Source: Polynucleobacter sp. UB-Piko-W3
GTDB lineage: Bacteria; Pseudomonadota; Gammaproteobacteria; Burkholderiales; Burkholderiaceae
DNA length: 64,000 nucleotides
Direction of reading: 5' to 3'
Assembly: GCF_018881635.1 (NCBI RefSeq)
Contig: NZ_JACVPY010000002.1
Location: 1,363,577-1,427,576 of the forward strand
Of this stretch, positions 1 through 10,133 are shown piece by piece. The translations under genes and the position numbers were made by a program. How positions within the stretch are numbered: the first letter of the stretch is position 1; each line of letters opens with the position of its first letter. The notes under the pieces are model-generated. The model made no database searches and was not told the DNA's origin. It was given only the letters and a program-made list of their open reading frames with translations.

Positions 1-839
1 CAACACAACAACTCGACTATTTCACTTCTTTAGTTGCTGAAGACGAACACTTACCGCTAACGGAAGCGGCGATCGCTGTTGCACAACATGCGTATCCAGA
101 TTTAGATGTTCAAAGTGTCCTTGATCAACTTGATCAAATGGGCAATAAGTTGAAATCCCGAATTACTCCAGATACGCCCCAAATTCAGCGTTTGCAAATT
201 CTGAAGAATTTCTTTTATACCGAATTAGGCTTTGGACCAAACCCAAATGATTTTTATGCGCCCGAGAATTCTTATTTGCACTATGTGCTTGAGAACCGGA
301 GAGGCATTCCGATTTCGCTTGCGATTTTGATGATGGAATTGGGTCAGCAAATTGGCCTAAAGATTCGCGGAGTTTCATTTCCAAATCACTTCATGATGCG
401 CATCTCCTTGCAACAAGGTGAAATCATCATGGACCCACTTACTGGTGAATCACTCTCCAAAAATCAGCTCCAAGAGATGCTTGATCCCTACCTAGACGCT
501 AAGGGCTACCGCGGGGAATTGAGCCTACCTCTGAATATCTTCCTGCGAGCCTCTAACCCACGCGAAATCTTGTCTCGTTTCATGCGAAATCTGAAAATGA
601 TTTACTCGGAAGATGAGCGCTGGGAGCGCCTGCTTGGAATTCAAGAGCGCTTAGTGATTTTGCTGCCAAACTCGATTGAAGAGGTTCGTGATCGTGGGCT
701 GATCTTTGCTCAACTGGAATATTTACGCCCTGCAATAGCAGATATGCATCGTTATCTCAGTGAATCCCCAGAAGCAGAAGATGCGAGCGATATCCGTGAA
801 CATATTGCTACGCTAGAGAGTCAGGCTAAGTTCCATTAA
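1..839 (+). CDS. SirB1-family transglutaminase-like protein (5' partial)
   Basis: The reading frame is open from the first complete codon at base 3, so the start lies outside the window and at least 45 residues precede the first internal Met at 138. The stretch GIPISLAILMMELGQQIGL and the nearby SFPNHFMMR match the SirB1 N-terminal, transglutaminase-like domain seen in E. coli SirB1/YchA. The C-terminal third is helical and TPR-like (LLPNSIEEVRDRGLIFAQLE). The family's biochemical role is not established. It is followed by the convergent DedA gene after 23 bp. Family assignment is by motif memory. Confidence 0.85.
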   Translation, partial: TQQLDYFTSLVAEDEHLPLTEAAIAVAQHAYPDLDVQSVLDQLDQMGNKLKSRITPDTPQIQRLQILKNFFYTELGFGPNPNDFYAPENSYLHYVLENRRGIPISLAILMMELGQQIGLKIRGVSFPNHFMMRISLQQGEIIMDPLTGESLSKNQLQEMLDPYLDAKGYRGELSLPLNIFLRASNPREILSRFMRNLKMIYSEDERWERLLGIQERLVILLPNSIEEVRDRGLIFAQLEYLRPAIADMHRYLSESPEAEDASDIREHIATLESQAKFH

Positions 840-862
840 AACTTAGCCCAAAATAGCAATCG

Positions 863-1504
863 CTATTGCTTACGTTGAAAAATTTTGTAGAGGGCAGCTA
901 GGACGACTGGGATCGCTGCAGCACCAACGCCGATCAATACGATCACATTTAAGTTTTGACGAATAATGGGGATGTTGCCAAAAAAATATCCGGCAATCAC
1001 CAAGCCGAATACCCATAGCACGGCGCCAGTGATATTGAAGAACTGAAAGCGCGAGAAGTTCATTTCTGATACGCCCGCAATAAAGGGCGCAAAGGTACGG
1101 AAAATTGGCAAGAAGCGCGCCAAGATAATGGTCTTGCCACCATGCTTTTCATAAAATTCGTGAGTCTTCAATAAGGCTCGCTGATCAATCCAGCGTGACT
1201 GACTGCTAAACACTCTTTTACCAATCCAGCGACCAATAAAGTAATTGACGGTATTGCCTGCCACTGCAGCAATAAATAATCCAATGCATAAGGTCCAGAT
1301 ATTGAAATGCTCAGTAGCGCAATAAGCCCCGGCAATAAATAGGAGGGAGTCACCTGGTAAGAAAGGAGCAATCACTAAACCTGTTTCAGCAAATACGATT
1401 GCAAATAGCAGGCCATAAGCCCAAGGGCCATATTGCGCAATGACTACATCTAAATGACGGTCAATATGCAGAAATAAATCACTGAGTTGTAAAAGGGCAT
1501 CCAT
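863..1504 (-). CDS. DedA family membrane protein (VTT domain)
   Basis: A polytopic inner-membrane protein of the DedA family, members of which take part in lipid (undecaprenyl phosphate or phospholipid) translocation and membrane homeostasis. Family hallmarks are visible: the early segment ETGLVIAPFLPGDSLLF, the later ARFLPIFRTFAPFIAGVSEM, and several hydrophobic helices including the C-terminal one. The frame is open to an ATG at 1564, but the ATG at 1504 is chosen because GGAG stands nine bases before it. The upstream ATG would overlap the divergent miaA start. The exact substrate cannot be told from sequence. Confidence 0.88.
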   Translation of the reverse strand: MDALLQLSDLFLHIDRHLDVVIAQYGPWAYGLLFAIVFAETGLVIAPFLPGDSLLFIAGAYCATEHFNIWTLCIGLFIAAVAGNTVNYFIGRWIGKRVFSSQSRWIDQRALLKTHEFYEKHGGKTIILARFLPIFRTFAPFIAGVSEMNFSRFQFFNITGAVLWVFGLVIAGYFFGNIPIIRQNLNVIVLIGVGAAAIPVVLAALYKIFQRKQ

Positions 1505-1562
1505 CGACTGGTACTCCAAATATTGGCTTGATGCGGATATTAACAGGCTCTTATAATCAGGC

Positions 1563-2567
1563 ATGCAAACTGAACCCTACATTCAGCACATGCATGTTCC
1601 AGGGACTATGCCGATACTTTGTATTGTTGGCCCCACTGGTGCAGGCAAAACTCATCTCGCCATGCTGCTTGCCGAGCATGCTAAATCCATTGGCTTGACC
1701 ATCGAACTCATCAGCATGGATTCAGCCTTGGTTTATCGCGGTTTAGATATTGGCAGTGCAAAACCTACAAAAACGGAGCGGGCGTCTGTCACCCATCACC
1801 TCATTGATATCTTGGAGCCTGCCGAGGTCTACTCGGCTGCACGCTTTGCGAAAGATGCAAAACGCCTCTGTGAAGAGATTCGCAGCAGAGGAAATATTCC
1901 TATCGTTGTTGGGGGCACGATGCTGTATTGGCGCGCTTGGGCTTATGGGCTCTCCTCATTGCCGCCAGCCAATCCAGAAATTCGTGCGAGGCTGGATCAG
2001 GAAGGTAAGGTAATTGGCTGGCCAGCGATGCACTCCAAACTTGAAGAAGTCGATCCAGAAACGGCAGCGCGCCTAAAGCCCAACGATTCACAACGGGTGC
2101 AACGTGCTTTAGAAGTATTTGAGATGACTGGTAAGCCCATGTCTACATTACTGGCTGACTCACCTAGCGAGGACGGCAGAGAGGGTTCAAGCATTCCAGC
2201 CTGGATCAATTTAGTCTCTCTTGAGCCTAGTGATCGCGCAAGACTTCATGCCAATCTAGAAAAACGTTTTGATGAAATGCTGACTGCTGGATTTATGGAT
2301 GAAGTCAAAACCTTGCGAACCAATCCTCACTTGCATGTAGACTTACCAGCAATTCGTTCAGTAGGCTATCGACAAGCATGGGAGTTTTTAGACAATCAAA
2401 TTGACTTTGATCAGATGCGCTACAAAGCTTTGGCGGCTACTAGGCAGTTGGGTAAACGACAACTCACTTGGTTACGCGCAATCGCAGGCAGAAAAACCTT
2501 TGACCCCTTCAAACCAGAAGAACTCAAGGCAGCATTGGATTACTGCAAAAGTACTTTAAAGAAATAA
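1563..2567 (+). CDS. miaA: tRNA dimethylallyltransferase
   Basis: Transfers a dimethylallyl group from DMAPP to N6 of A37 in tRNAs reading UNN codons. The P-loop GPTGAGKT lies at residues 23-30, followed by the substrate-binding stretch MDSALVYRGLDIGSAKP and by GGTMLYWRA. Residues near RSVGYRQAWEFL and TRQLGKRQLTWLR are typical of the C-terminal half. Length (334) is a little longer than usual; Met16 at 1608 is an equally possible start and would remove an unconserved N-terminus. Convergent with purM, 13 bp apart. Other tRNA-modification genes in the window are queA, tgt, mnmA and the Sua5 gene. Confidence 0.96.
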   Translation: MQTEPYIQHMHVPGTMPILCIVGPTGAGKTHLAMLLAEHAKSIGLTIELISMDSALVYRGLDIGSAKPTKTERASVTHHLIDILEPAEVYSAARFAKDAKRLCEEIRSRGNIPIVVGGTMLYWRAWAYGLSSLPPANPEIRARLDQEGKVIGWPAMHSKLEEVDPETAARLKPNDSQRVQRALEVFEMTGKPMSTLLADSPSEDGREGSSIPAWINLVSLEPSDRARLHANLEKRFDEMLTAGFMDEVKTLRTNPHLHVDLPAIRSVGYRQAWEFLDNQIDFDQMRYKALAATRQLGKRQLTWLRAIAGRKTFDPFKPEELKAALDYCKSTLKK

Positions 2568-2580
2568 AGCGCTGATCGTT

Positions 2581-3633
2581 TTAGATCACGATGGTTTGGG
2601 GCGCATCTTTAGGACGCTCGACTACTTCACCAACTGTCCACGCTTTTAAGCCTTGTGTACTCAATGATTTGATTGCAGTTTCTACTTGAGCTGGGGAAAC
2701 AATCACCACCATCCCAATGCCGCAATTAAATACACGAACCATTTCTGCATCGGCAACGCCACCCTTCATTTGCAACCAACGGAAAAGTTCTGGCATCTGC
2801 CAGCTATCGCGATGTAATACCGCTTGGGTATTTTCTGGAAGAACACGAGGTACGTTGTCGACTAGACCGCCACCAGTAATATGAGCCATACCCTTGACGT
2901 CAATTTCAGAAATCAGTTTTAAGAGGGGCTTTACATAAATCTCGGTTGGAGCCATCACCACATCACCAAGAGGTCGACCGCCTAAATCATCACTGGGTTT
3001 TGCGCCTACGCGCTCAATAATTTTGCGTACTAAAGAGTAGCCATTGGAATGGGCACCACTCGAGGCAATAGCCAATACAACATCGCCAGGGACAATCGTG
3101 TTGCCAGTAATGATTTTGGATTTTTCCACCGCGCCAACTGCAAACCCAGCCAAGTCATACTCACCTGGTGGATACATACCAGGCATCTCGGCAGTTTCAC
3201 CACCGATTAGAGCGCAGCCAGATAATTCGCAACCCTTAGCAATGCCGCCAACAACAGTCGCTGCAGTATCGACAGTGAGCTTGCCGCAAGCAAAGTAATC
3301 TAAGAAAAAGAGGGGTTCTGCGCCTTGAACCAAAATATCGTTCACGCTCATCGCAACTAAATCTTGACCAATAGTGTCATGGCGATTCCATTCAAAAGCT
3401 AAGCGAAGTTTGGTACCCACACCATCCGTGCCGGCCACTAAAACAGGCTCCTTGTAGCGCTTAGGTACCTCAAAAAGAGCGCCGAATCCACCAATTCCTG
3501 CCAAAACACCTTCGCGCATGGTTTTCTTAGCCAGCGGCTTAATGCGGTCGACCAAGTCATCCCCAGCGTCAATATCGACACCAGCATCGCGATAAGAAAG
3601 GCCTTTTGATGGGGAATTGGTAGATGAAGTCAT
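2581..3633 (-). CDS. purM: Phosphoribosylformylglycinamidine cyclo-ligase (AIR synthetase)
   Basis: Fifth step of de novo purine synthesis: ATP-dependent ring closure of FGAM to AIR. The protein shows the PurM signatures [20 protein letters not shown] near the N-terminus, [12 protein letters not shown] around residues 69-80, the Gly-rich [13 protein letters not shown], and an FNCGIGMVV segment. Length 350 is normal for the family. Transcribed divergently from the AI-2E transporter gene with only about 15 bp between the longest possible starts. purB, purK and the end of purE lie elsewhere in the window in separate units. Confidence 0.97.
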   Translation of the reverse strand: MTSSTNSPSKGLSYRDAGVDIDAGDDLVDRIKPLAKKTMREGVLAGIGGFGALFEVPKRYKEPVLVAGTDGVGTKLRLAFEWNRHDTIGQDLVAMSVNDILVQGAEPLFFLDYFACGKLTVDTAATVVGGIAKGCELSGCALIGGETAEMPGMYPPGEYDLAGFAVGAVEKSKIITGNTIVPGDVVLAIASSGAHSNGYSLVRKIIERVGAKPSDDLGGRPLGDVVMAPTEIYVKPLLKLISEIDVKGMAHITGGGLVDNVPRVLPENTQAVLHRDSWQMPELFRWLQMKGGVADAEMVRVFNCGIGMVVIVSPAQVETAIKSLSTQGLKAWTVGEVVERPKDAPQTIVI

Positions 3634-3648
3634 GTCAGAGTCGGTATA

Positions 3649-4695
3649 TTGGTGAAAAATGTCACTTGGTCAGTAGAATCATTGAATTCTAGAGGATTAC
3701 TTGTAATGGCTGAAATTTTTACCCCTTTTCTGACTGCCTTTATTCTGGCCTACATCCTAAGGCCTGCTTTTCTATGGCTGGGAAGGCGTCGCCTGCCAAG
3801 CTCATTAGCAGCCCTACTGACAGTAGTCTTAGGCTTGGGTGTCCTGATTGCAATTTTGGGCCTCTTTATCGGCCTCCTCAAAACTGAGCTGCCTTTAATT
3901 AAGGCGCAATTGCCTGGGTGGATTCAAAACACGCAAGCATGGCTCGGGCCCAAATTGGCTGAATTTCATATTGACCTAGATTGGGGGGCCTTAAAAAAAG
4001 CCGCCTCTCAAAAAATTACAACGCATATTAGCGATAACGCCGATGCCCTCATGACCAGTACTTTTGAAACTGTACTCATGTCAGGCAGCTCAGTCATTGC
4101 AGGCTTTGTTAATTCTGTTTTGATTATTTTTGTGATGTTCTATTTGCTCATCGACTGGGATCACTTTTTTGGGATTATCAAAAAAATGTTTCCTTTGCGC
4201 GCTCAAGAAACTATTCATCACCTTGCAATGCATACAGATGGCTTACTCTCGCAATATTTAAACGGAATGGTAATTGTGATTTCTATCATGTCTGTTTTCT
4301 ATAGTATTGGTTTAAGCCTGATTGGCATTCAAGGAGCAGTTGCTTTAGGTATCTTCACTGCACTTATGATTGTGATTCCCTATATTGGTATCGCCCTAGG
4401 ATTTTCTCTCGCCATTTTGTCAGCACTACTGCAATTCGGTCCTCAATACGAAATGATTGCCGTGCTTGCTTTATATGGTCTTGGCCAATTCCTAGAAGGC
4501 TTCGTGCTCACGCCCCGTCTGGTAGGTGAGCGCATTGGTCTTCACCCAGTTGCCGTGTTATTTGCCTTACTACTATTTGGAAAACTGTTTGGCTTTTTCG
4601 GAGTGCTACTTGCATTACCAATTAGTGCCGTGAGTTTAGTATTGGTTCAGTACCTTTGGTCTGTGTATACACAAAGCTCTTGGTATCGAAAATAA
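3649..4695 (+). CDS. AI-2E family transporter (PerM/YdiK-like)
   Basis: A polytopic membrane protein of the AI-2E exporter family. It has multiple hydrophobic helices, an N-terminal [22 protein letters not shown] stretch, and the family's C-terminal pattern [30 protein letters not shown]. Substrate is unknown: only some members move autoinducer-2. The start is uncertain. The longest frame begins with TTG at 3649 (GTG at 3652), with no clear ribosome binding site, whereas ATG at 3706 is preceded by AGAGGA nine bases upstream but would shorten the first helix. It precedes hda by 10 bp and may share its transcript. Confidence 0.85.
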   Translation: MVKNVTWSVESLNSRGLLVMAEIFTPFLTAFILAYILRPAFLWLGRRRLPSSLAALLTVVLGLGVLIAILGLFIGLLKTELPLIKAQLPGWIQNTQAWLGPKLAEFHIDLDWGALKKAASQKITTHISDNADALMTSTFETVLMSGSSVIAGFVNSVLIIFVMFYLLIDWDHFFGIIKKMFPLRAQETIHHLAMHTDGLLSQYLNGMVIVISIMSVFYSIGLSLIGIQGAVALGIFTALMIVIPYIGIALGFSLAILSALLQFGPQYEMIAVLALYGLGQFLEGFVLTPRLVGERIGLHPVAVLFALLLFGKLFGFFGVLLALPISAVSLVLVQYLWSVYTQSSWYRK

Positions 4696-4705
4696 TTTCG
4701 TAGTA

Positions 4706-5461
4706 ATGAATACGCCCCCACTTCCAAGACAGTTTGCTTTAGATCTCAGTCATACACCCAAAGCCAGTCTCGATAATTACTTGCCTAGCAAAGATCTGGC
4801 GCTGCTATCTGCCTTGCAAACTCTTTGCAAAGGCTGGCAAGGGAATAGCATCAATCAAATCAGCAATCCACTGAATCATCGCTGGATTTATTGGTGGGGT
4901 CCAGAAGGATCTGGACGCACCCATTTGCTTGAGGCAATGACAAATGCCGCTGAAAATGTCGGTATTGAATCTTTTTTTCTTAATCCTAAAGAGCCTATCT
5001 CCTGGGTTCGTCTTGAAGAAAAAATAGGTGCCCTAGCGCAAAGTGATATGCCCTCGGTCATTGCTGTCGATGATGTAGATGCTTTAGATGAGCGCTTAGT
5101 GGGCGCCCTGTTTCGCATCCTCAACGGCGTTCAAGCAGGCAAAAATATCCATATCTTCATGGCTGGCAAGGCTGCGCCAGCCAGTTTGGAGTTGCGCGAA
5201 GACCTACGGACCCGCCTAGGATGGGGTTTGGTCTTTCAAACACAACTTTTGGATGATGGTGAGAAAATACAAGCCTTAGAGCAAGCCGCTAAGGCGCGTG
5301 GATTGGTTTTATCCCCAGACGTATTGCCTTGGTTGTTAAATCGTTTTTATCGCGATATGCCCAATTTAATGGCCTTGATTGATGCTTTGGATGCTTATTC
5401 ATTAGAAACAAAACGTGCTGTAACCTTGCCGCTCGTGCGCGAGCTTTTACAGCCAAAATAA
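4706..5461 (+). CDS. hda: DnaA regulatory inactivator Hda
   Basis: An AAA+ homologue of DnaA that, with the DNA-loaded beta clamp, stimulates DnaA-ATP hydrolysis and limits re-initiation. A clamp-binding-like motif QFALDL sits at residues 9-14. The Walker A region reads GPEGSGRTHL (66-75) with Arg where Lys is usual, as I recall for Hda proteins. Walker B is VIAVDDVDAL. The protein lacks a DNA-binding domain IV, and its length (251) fits Hda rather than DnaA. It lies between the transporter and a HAD phosphatase gene, 19 bp before the latter. Confidence 0.93.
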   Translation: MNTPPLPRQFALDLSHTPKASLDNYLPSKDLALLSALQTLCKGWQGNSINQISNPLNHRWIYWWGPEGSGRTHLLEAMTNAAENVGIESFFLNPKEPISWVRLEEKIGALAQSDMPSVIAVDDVDALDERLVGALFRILNGVQAGKNIHIFMAGKAAPASLELREDLRTRLGWGLVFQTQLLDDGEKIQALEQAAKARGLVLSPDVLPWLLNRFYRDMPNLMALIDALDAYSLETKRAVTLPLVRELLQPK

Positions 5462-5480
5462 TTTACTTGATATTTAATTT

Positions 5481-6161
5481 GTGACCCAATTAGCCCTTTT
5501 CGACTTAGATAGCACCCTACTCCCTTGCGATAGCGACTATGAGTGGGGACAATTTTTAGCACGCATCGGCGTAGTAGATGGTGATGATTACGCCAAAAAA
5601 AATGAGCGCTTTTATCAAGACTATAAAGAAGGCAAGCTCGATATTCATGCATTTCTCCGCTTTTCCTTAAAGCCGCTTTCGGAACATTCCCGCGCTCAAC
5701 TCAAGGAATGGCATGACGCTTTCATGAAGGAAGTGATCAATGGCCAACTCCGTCAATCAGCAATTGACTTGGTAAAAAGACATCAAGATGCTGGAGATCT
5801 ATGCTGCGTAATCACCGCTACCAATAGCTTTGTTACCCATCCAATCGTGGCAAGCTTTGGTATCGAACACCTGATTGCGACTGAGCCCGCTACCGTTGGC
5901 AATAGTCCTTTGGGGAACTTCACTGGAGAAGTAAAAGGTATACCGAATTTTCGTGAAGGCAAGATTCAAAACCTACATGAATGGCTGGTAGCTCAGGAGC
6001 TATCTTTCGACAAAATGCCACGAAGCTATTTCTACTCTGATTCGATCAATGATTTACCCCTATTAGAAGAGGTTAGCAATCCCGTTGCTACCAATCCAGA
6101 TGAACGTCTGCGTAATGAGGCCAATAAACGCAACTGGCCCATTCTTGAGTTGTTTACATGA
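5481..6161 (+). CDS. HAD-IB family phosphatase (SerB-like)
   Basis: A haloacid-dehalogenase hydrolase of subfamily IB, related to phosphoserine phosphatase. The nucleophile motif FDLDSTLL has Asp8 and Asp10; the C-terminal metal motif is YFYSDSINDLPLLE. A helical cap lies between them. The start codon is GTG. Members of this subfamily next to hda and pcnB are common in Burkholderiales, but the physiological substrate is not known. Its stop overlaps the pcnB start by four bases (ATGA), so the two are probably translationally coupled. Confidence 0.87.
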   Translation: MTQLALFDLDSTLLPCDSDYEWGQFLARIGVVDGDDYAKKNERFYQDYKEGKLDIHAFLRFSLKPLSEHSRAQLKEWHDAFMKEVINGQLRQSAIDLVKRHQDAGDLCCVITATNSFVTHPIVASFGIEHLIATEPATVGNSPLGNFTGEVKGIPNFREGKIQNLHEWLVAQELSFDKMPRSYFYSDSINDLPLLEEVSNPVATNPDERLRNEANKRNWPILELFT

Positions 6162-7561
6162 TCACTAAATTCATCAAACGTATCTTGCGGCGCGATCCTA
6201 TGGTCAAGCATACGCAAGCGAATCACACTGGAGCGCCAAAACGTATTCCCAAAAAAGCTCATCGTATTGATCCGCATTTACTCTCAAAGAATGCCGTAAA
6301 AGTAACGCACACGCTTCAACAAGCTGGGTTTGAGGCTTTCATTGTGGGTGGCGCAGTCCGTGATCTGGCCTTAGGAATTGGCCCAAAAGATTTTGATGTA
6401 GCAACCAATGCAACGCCAGATCAAGTGCAAAGACTGTTCCGTAAGGCGCGCCTGATTGGCCGGCGCTTTCAGATTGTGCACGTGACTTTCTTTGGTAAAG
6501 GTCATCCTGAGATTATTGAAGTCTCTACCTTTAGAGCTTTACTAGATAACGCCGGCGATCATGTGGCTGAAAGTGGTCGGATATTGCGCGATAACGTCTG
6601 GGGCTCACAAGGTGAAGATGCTGCCAGAAGGGATTTCACGATCAACGCAATGTATTACGACCCCTCTAGCGAGACAGTTCTCGACTATCACGGCGGTATG
6701 GCAGATATGCAAAAGAAAACTTTGCGCATGATTGGTGATCCCGCAAAACGGTATCGCGAAGACCCAATACGAATGCTCAGAGCCATTCGCTTTGCCGCTA
6801 AAACTGGCTTTACCTTAGATACTGCAACGCGTGCGCCAATTGCAGAACTCGGTGATCTTTTACAAGATGTGCCATCAGCCAGACTCTTTGATGAAATTCT
6901 CAAATTACTCATGTCGGGATATTCCTGGGCTGCAATTCAGGGCTTAAGAGATGCGGGACTTCATCATGGTTTGCTGCCCCTGCTGGATCATATTTTGGAT
7001 AGTGGGGAGGGATCTAGGGATGCAAATGATTTTGTGAAGCTCGCATTAGCCAATACTGACCAACGAATTCAATCGGGCAAAAGTGTTTCTGCTGGATTTT
7101 TATTTGCCACTTTGCTTTGGCCTGATCTGCTTAAAAACTGGAAAGCCAATATTGCTAAAGGGGTCTCCAATATTGCTGCACTAAATAGCGCCATGGACGA
7201 TACGATCGCGACACAAAGTAGTGGCATGACGATTCAACGGCGTTTTGAGACTGATATGTGTGAGATTTGGTCCATGCAACCGCGCTTTGAAAAACGGGTG
7301 GGGCGCTACCCCTTCCGCCTCATCGAATCTCCTCGCTTTAGGGCTGGGTACGACTTTATGCTTCTACGCTGCGCTACCGGTGAGCAAAACCCCAGTATTG
7401 GTCAATGGTGGACGGATTTCATTGCCGCCGATCCGGCCGGACAAGAAGCCCTTATGACTGCTGCTAAGACAGAACTAGGCAGTAGCGCAGGCTCTCCTAC
7501 TAAGCGACGCCGCCGCAGAAAACCTAAATCTGACTCGCCCCCCGAACCTGAAGCAGCTTAA
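6158..7561 (+). CDS. pcnB: Poly(A) polymerase I
   Basis: Adds 3' poly(A) tails to RNA, promoting decay. The nucleotidyltransferase core shows FIVGGAVRDLALGIGPKDFDVATNATP with Gly64-Gly65 and catalytic Asp78/Asp80, followed by the RRDFTINAMYYDP and DPIRMLRAIRFAAKTGF segments common to poly(A) polymerases and CCA enzymes. The very basic C-terminal tail (TKRRRRRKPK) is typical of PcnB and argues against a CCA-adding enzyme. ATG at 6158 overlaps the HAD gene; Met15 at 6200 is an alternative start. Confidence 0.95.
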   Translation: MITKFIKRILRRDPMVKHTQANHTGAPKRIPKKAHRIDPHLLSKNAVKVTHTLQQAGFEAFIVGGAVRDLALGIGPKDFDVATNATPDQVQRLFRKARLIGRRFQIVHVTFFGKGHPEIIEVSTFRALLDNAGDHVAESGRILRDNVWGSQGEDAARRDFTINAMYYDPSSETVLDYHGGMADMQKKTLRMIGDPAKRYREDPIRMLRAIRFAAKTGFTLDTATRAPIAELGDLLQDVPSARLFDEILKLLMSGYSWAAIQGLRDAGLHHGLLPLLDHILDSGEGSRDANDFVKLALANTDQRIQSGKSVSAGFLFATLLWPDLLKNWKANIAKGVSNIAALNSAMDDTIATQSSGMTIQRRFETDMCEIWSMQPRFEKRVGRYPFRLIESPRFRAGYDFMLLRCATGEQNPSIGQWWTDFIAADPAGQEALMTAAKTELGSSAGSPTKRRRRRKPKSDSPPEPEAA

Positions 7562-7613
7562 GCAAACTTAGAGAAATTTCAGTAAAGTAGTTCCATCTCT
7601 AGTTTGGAGTCGT

Positions 7614-8141
7614 ATGGCACGAGCTTTTATCGGATTTGGTGGGAATATCGGCGACACACGTCAGCTCATTACTGATGCGATTGTTTGTCTAGCGTTGCGC
7701 TCTGAATTACAGATTCTGGCCAAAAGCTGCTTTTATCAAAGCGCACCGTTAGAAGCTAGTGGTGACGACTATATCAATGCAGTGATTGAAATCGAAACGG
7801 AACTCACCCCTTACGGCCTACTCCATGTCTGCCAAGTGATTGAAAAAGAGTTTGGCAGAGAGCGCCCCTACTCAAATGCGCCCCGCACACTTGATCTAGA
7901 TATCTTATCTTTTGAGGGTGTTACTCAAAATGAAACTGAGTTGATATTGCCTCACCCCAGAATGATTGAACGCTCTTTTGTGCTTCTCCCGCTATTGGAA
8001 ATAGCCCCTGACTTCTTTTTACCAAATCTAGGTGAGCTCAAGAGCTATTTACCCAAAGTAGCTGACCAAAAAATTGAAAAACTACCCTGCAGGAACTGTA
8101 ATTGTGGGGAAAAAGACGTTTATAGCCCAGCGTCGCATTAA
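7614..8141 (+). CDS. folK: Hydroxymethyldihydropterin pyrophosphokinase
   Basis: Transfers pyrophosphate from ATP to 6-hydroxymethyl-7,8-dihydropterin in folate synthesis. The N-terminal FIGFGGNIGD corresponds to the family's start pattern, and RPYSNAPRTLDLDILSFEG contains the RTLDLDIL signature with metal-binding Asp residues; LPHPRMIERSFVLLPL follows. At 175 residues it is slightly long, ending in a Cys-rich tail (CRNCNCGEKD) that is not part of the usual fold. Lies between pcnB and panB on the same strand, linking folate and pantothenate synthesis. Confidence 0.95.
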   Translation: MARAFIGFGGNIGDTRQLITDAIVCLALRSELQILAKSCFYQSAPLEASGDDYINAVIEIETELTPYGLLHVCQVIEKEFGRERPYSNAPRTLDLDILSFEGVTQNETELILPHPRMIERSFVLLPLLEIAPDFFLPNLGELKSYLPKVADQKIEKLPCRNCNCGEKDVYSPASH

Positions 8142-8158
8142 TTCATTAAACTCTCGCC

Positions 8159-8974
8159 ATGGGTTACTTACAAGGCGATAAGCCAATCACCATTACCAAT
8201 CTACTCGCTATGCATGCTGAGCGAGAGAAAATTACTATGCTCACCGCATATGACTCGACCATGTCAGCATTACTCAATCGCTGCGGGGTTGAGACTATCC
8301 TGATTGGTGATTCATTAGGCAATGTGATTCAAGGCCACTCCAGCACAACGCCCGTTACCGTTGAGCAAATGGTTTATCACACTGAATGTGTAGCTCGAGC
8401 TAATACGCATGCATTTTTGATAGCCGATCTTCCCTTTGCAAGTTATGGCGATCCAGTGCAAGCACTAGATTCAGCAGCAGAACTCATGCGTGCCGGCGCT
8501 GATATGGTCAAGCTAGAGGGCGGAGATTGGCAAGTAGATATTATTCAATATCTAGTCGAGCGTAGCGTTCCTGTTTGCGCGCACCTAGGTTTGCTTCCAC
8601 AATCAGTTCATCTTTTGGGTGGCTACAAAGTGCAAGGTAAGTCTAAGGATGCCGCAAGTCATATGCTTCAACAAGCGCTTGCTTGCGAAGCAGCTGGGGC
8701 GCAAATGCTGGTACTTGAAGCCACTCCTTCTTCGCTTGGGGAAAAAATTACCGAAGAACTCCATATTCCGACCATCGGAATTGGTGCAGGGCCAGATTGC
8801 TCTGGTCAGGTATTAGTTTTACAAGATATGTTGGGTATCAGCCCAGGCAAACCACCCAAGTTTGTTAAAAACTTTATGGATGGTCACAGCTCGGTCGAAG
8901 CTGCTATTAAAGCCTACGTTCGCGAAGTTAAGTCCGGAAAGTTTCCCGGACTAGAGCATGGTTTTGCGGGTTAG
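8159..8974 (+). CDS. panB: 3-methyl-2-oxobutanoate hydroxymethyltransferase
   Basis: First committed step of pantothenate synthesis: uses methylene-tetrahydrofolate to convert alpha-ketoisovalerate to ketopantoate. The barrel signatures are present: [28 protein letters not shown] with the metal-binding Asp, [43 protein letters not shown] and [18 protein letters not shown]. Length (271) is normal. It follows folK by 17 bp, fitting its use of a folate cofactor, and is convergent with dnaJ. No panC is seen next to it. Confidence 0.97.
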   Translation: MGYLQGDKPITITNLLAMHAEREKITMLTAYDSTMSALLNRCGVETILIGDSLGNVIQGHSSTTPVTVEQMVYHTECVARANTHAFLIADLPFASYGDPVQALDSAAELMRAGADMVKLEGGDWQVDIIQYLVERSVPVCAHLGLLPQSVHLLGGYKVQGKSKDAASHMLQQALACEAAGAQMLVLEATPSSLGEKITEELHIPTIGIGAGPDCSGQVLVLQDMLGISPGKPPKFVKNFMDGHSSVEAAIKAYVREVKSGKFPGLEHGFAG

Positions 8975-8981
8975 TAAGCTT

Positions 8982-10103
8982 TTAACTAAAGAAGCTCTTT
9001 ACGCCATCAAACCAGCCCTTTTGCTGTGGGCTGTGTTTATCGCCACCTGATTTCAGACTCTCATCAAACTGTGTCAGCAATTTTTTCTGGTCATCAGTCA
9101 ATTTCACTGGCGTCTCAACTAAAACGTGTACAAAAAGATCGCCCACTAAAGTGGAGCGCAATCCTTTAATACCTTTGTTACGCAAGCGGAATGTTTTGCC
9201 GGTCTGCGTGCCCTCTGGAATTGGAAACTCAACTCGACCCGATAAGGTTGGAACCTCAATCTCACCGCCAATGGTTGCCGTTGCAAATGAAATCGGCATT
9301 TGCACATGTAAGTCGCTTCCATCACGCTCAAATACTGGATGCGGCTTAACCCGAACTTCTACGTAGAGATCGCCTGAAGGTCCACCGTTAATACCAGGCT
9401 CGCCATTGCCAACGGAGCGCACGCGCATGCCATCATCAATACCCGCTGGAATTTTAATTTCGAGAGTTTTTTGTTCTTTATGCTTACCGCTGCCATGGCA
9501 AGTTTTGCAAGGCTTCGGAATGTACTCGCCTGTGCCGCGGCATTTAGGGCAAGTCTGCTGCATGGAGAAGAAACCTTGTTGCACACGCACTTGACCATGG
9601 CCATCACAGGTAGAGCATTTTTCTGCTTTTGTGCCAGGCTCAGCACCAGTACCATGACAAGGCTTACAGTTGCTCCAACTTGGCACACGAATTTGTGTTG
9701 TGTAACCCTCAGCAGCTTGCTCAAGGGTGATATCCATGTTGTAACGAAGATCGGCACCCTTATAGACCTGCGGACCAGAGTGACGTCCACCACCTTGCCC
9801 AAAAATATCCCCAAAGATATCTCCAAAGGCATCGGCAAATCCGCCGCCGCCAAAGCCGCCACCCATTGAAGGGTCAACACCTGCATGACCATACTGGTCA
9901 TAGGCAGCGCGCTTATTGGGATCGGTGAGTGTTTCGTAGGCCTCTTTGGCTTCTTTAAATTGGGCTTCAGCCGTTTTACTATCAGGGTTGCGATCAGGGT
10001 GATACTTCATTGCCATTTTGCGATAGGCTTTTTTAAGCTCTTCATCGCTGGCACCTTTTGCTACGCCCAGTACTTCATAAAAATCGCGTTTACTTTTAGA
10101 CAC
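8982..10103 (-). CDS. dnaJ: Chaperone DnaJ (Hsp40)
   Basis: Co-chaperone that delivers unfolded clients to DnaK and stimulates its ATPase. The J domain has YHPDRN; a Gly/Phe-rich linker follows; then four CXXCXGXG zinc repeats ([32 protein letters not shown]) and the beta-rich C-terminal domains. The frame opens with TTG at 10109, but AGAGGA lies only one base before it. GTG at 10103, seven bases after the same site, is the better start and gives [14 protein letters not shown]. It lies 107 bp or more downstream of dnaK in the same direction, with a hairpin between. Confidence 0.96.
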   Translation of the reverse strand: MSKSKRDFYEVLGVAKGASDEELKKAYRKMAMKYHPDRNPDSKTAEAQFKEAKEAYETLTDPNKRAAYDQYGHAGVDPSMGGGFGGGGFADAFGDIFGDIFGQGGGRHSGPQVYKGADLRYNMDITLEQAAEGYTTQIRVPSWSNCKPCHGTGAEPGTKAEKCSTCDGHGQVRVQQGFFSMQQTCPKCRGTGEYIPKPCKTCHGSGKHKEQKTLEIKIPAGIDDGMRVRSVGNGEPGINGGPSGDLYVEVRVKPHPVFERDGSDLHVQMPISFATATIGGEIEVPTLSGRVEFPIPEGTQTGKTFRLRNKGIKGLRSTLVGDLFVHVLVETPVKLTDDQKKLLTQFDESLKSGGDKHSPQQKGWFDGVKSFFS

Positions 10104-10133
10104 AGCCAATTCCTCTCAACAACCTGAATGACA

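Noticed and set aside
8950..9000. A terminator between panB and dnaJ
   Set aside because: TTAGT/ACTAA arms occur around the stops but the five-base AT stem is too weak to call.
9359..9901. A 180-residue open frame overlapping dnaJ
   Set aside because: It is in another frame of the same strand through the Gly- and Cys-rich dnaJ zinc region; all conserved residues belong to the dnaJ frame.
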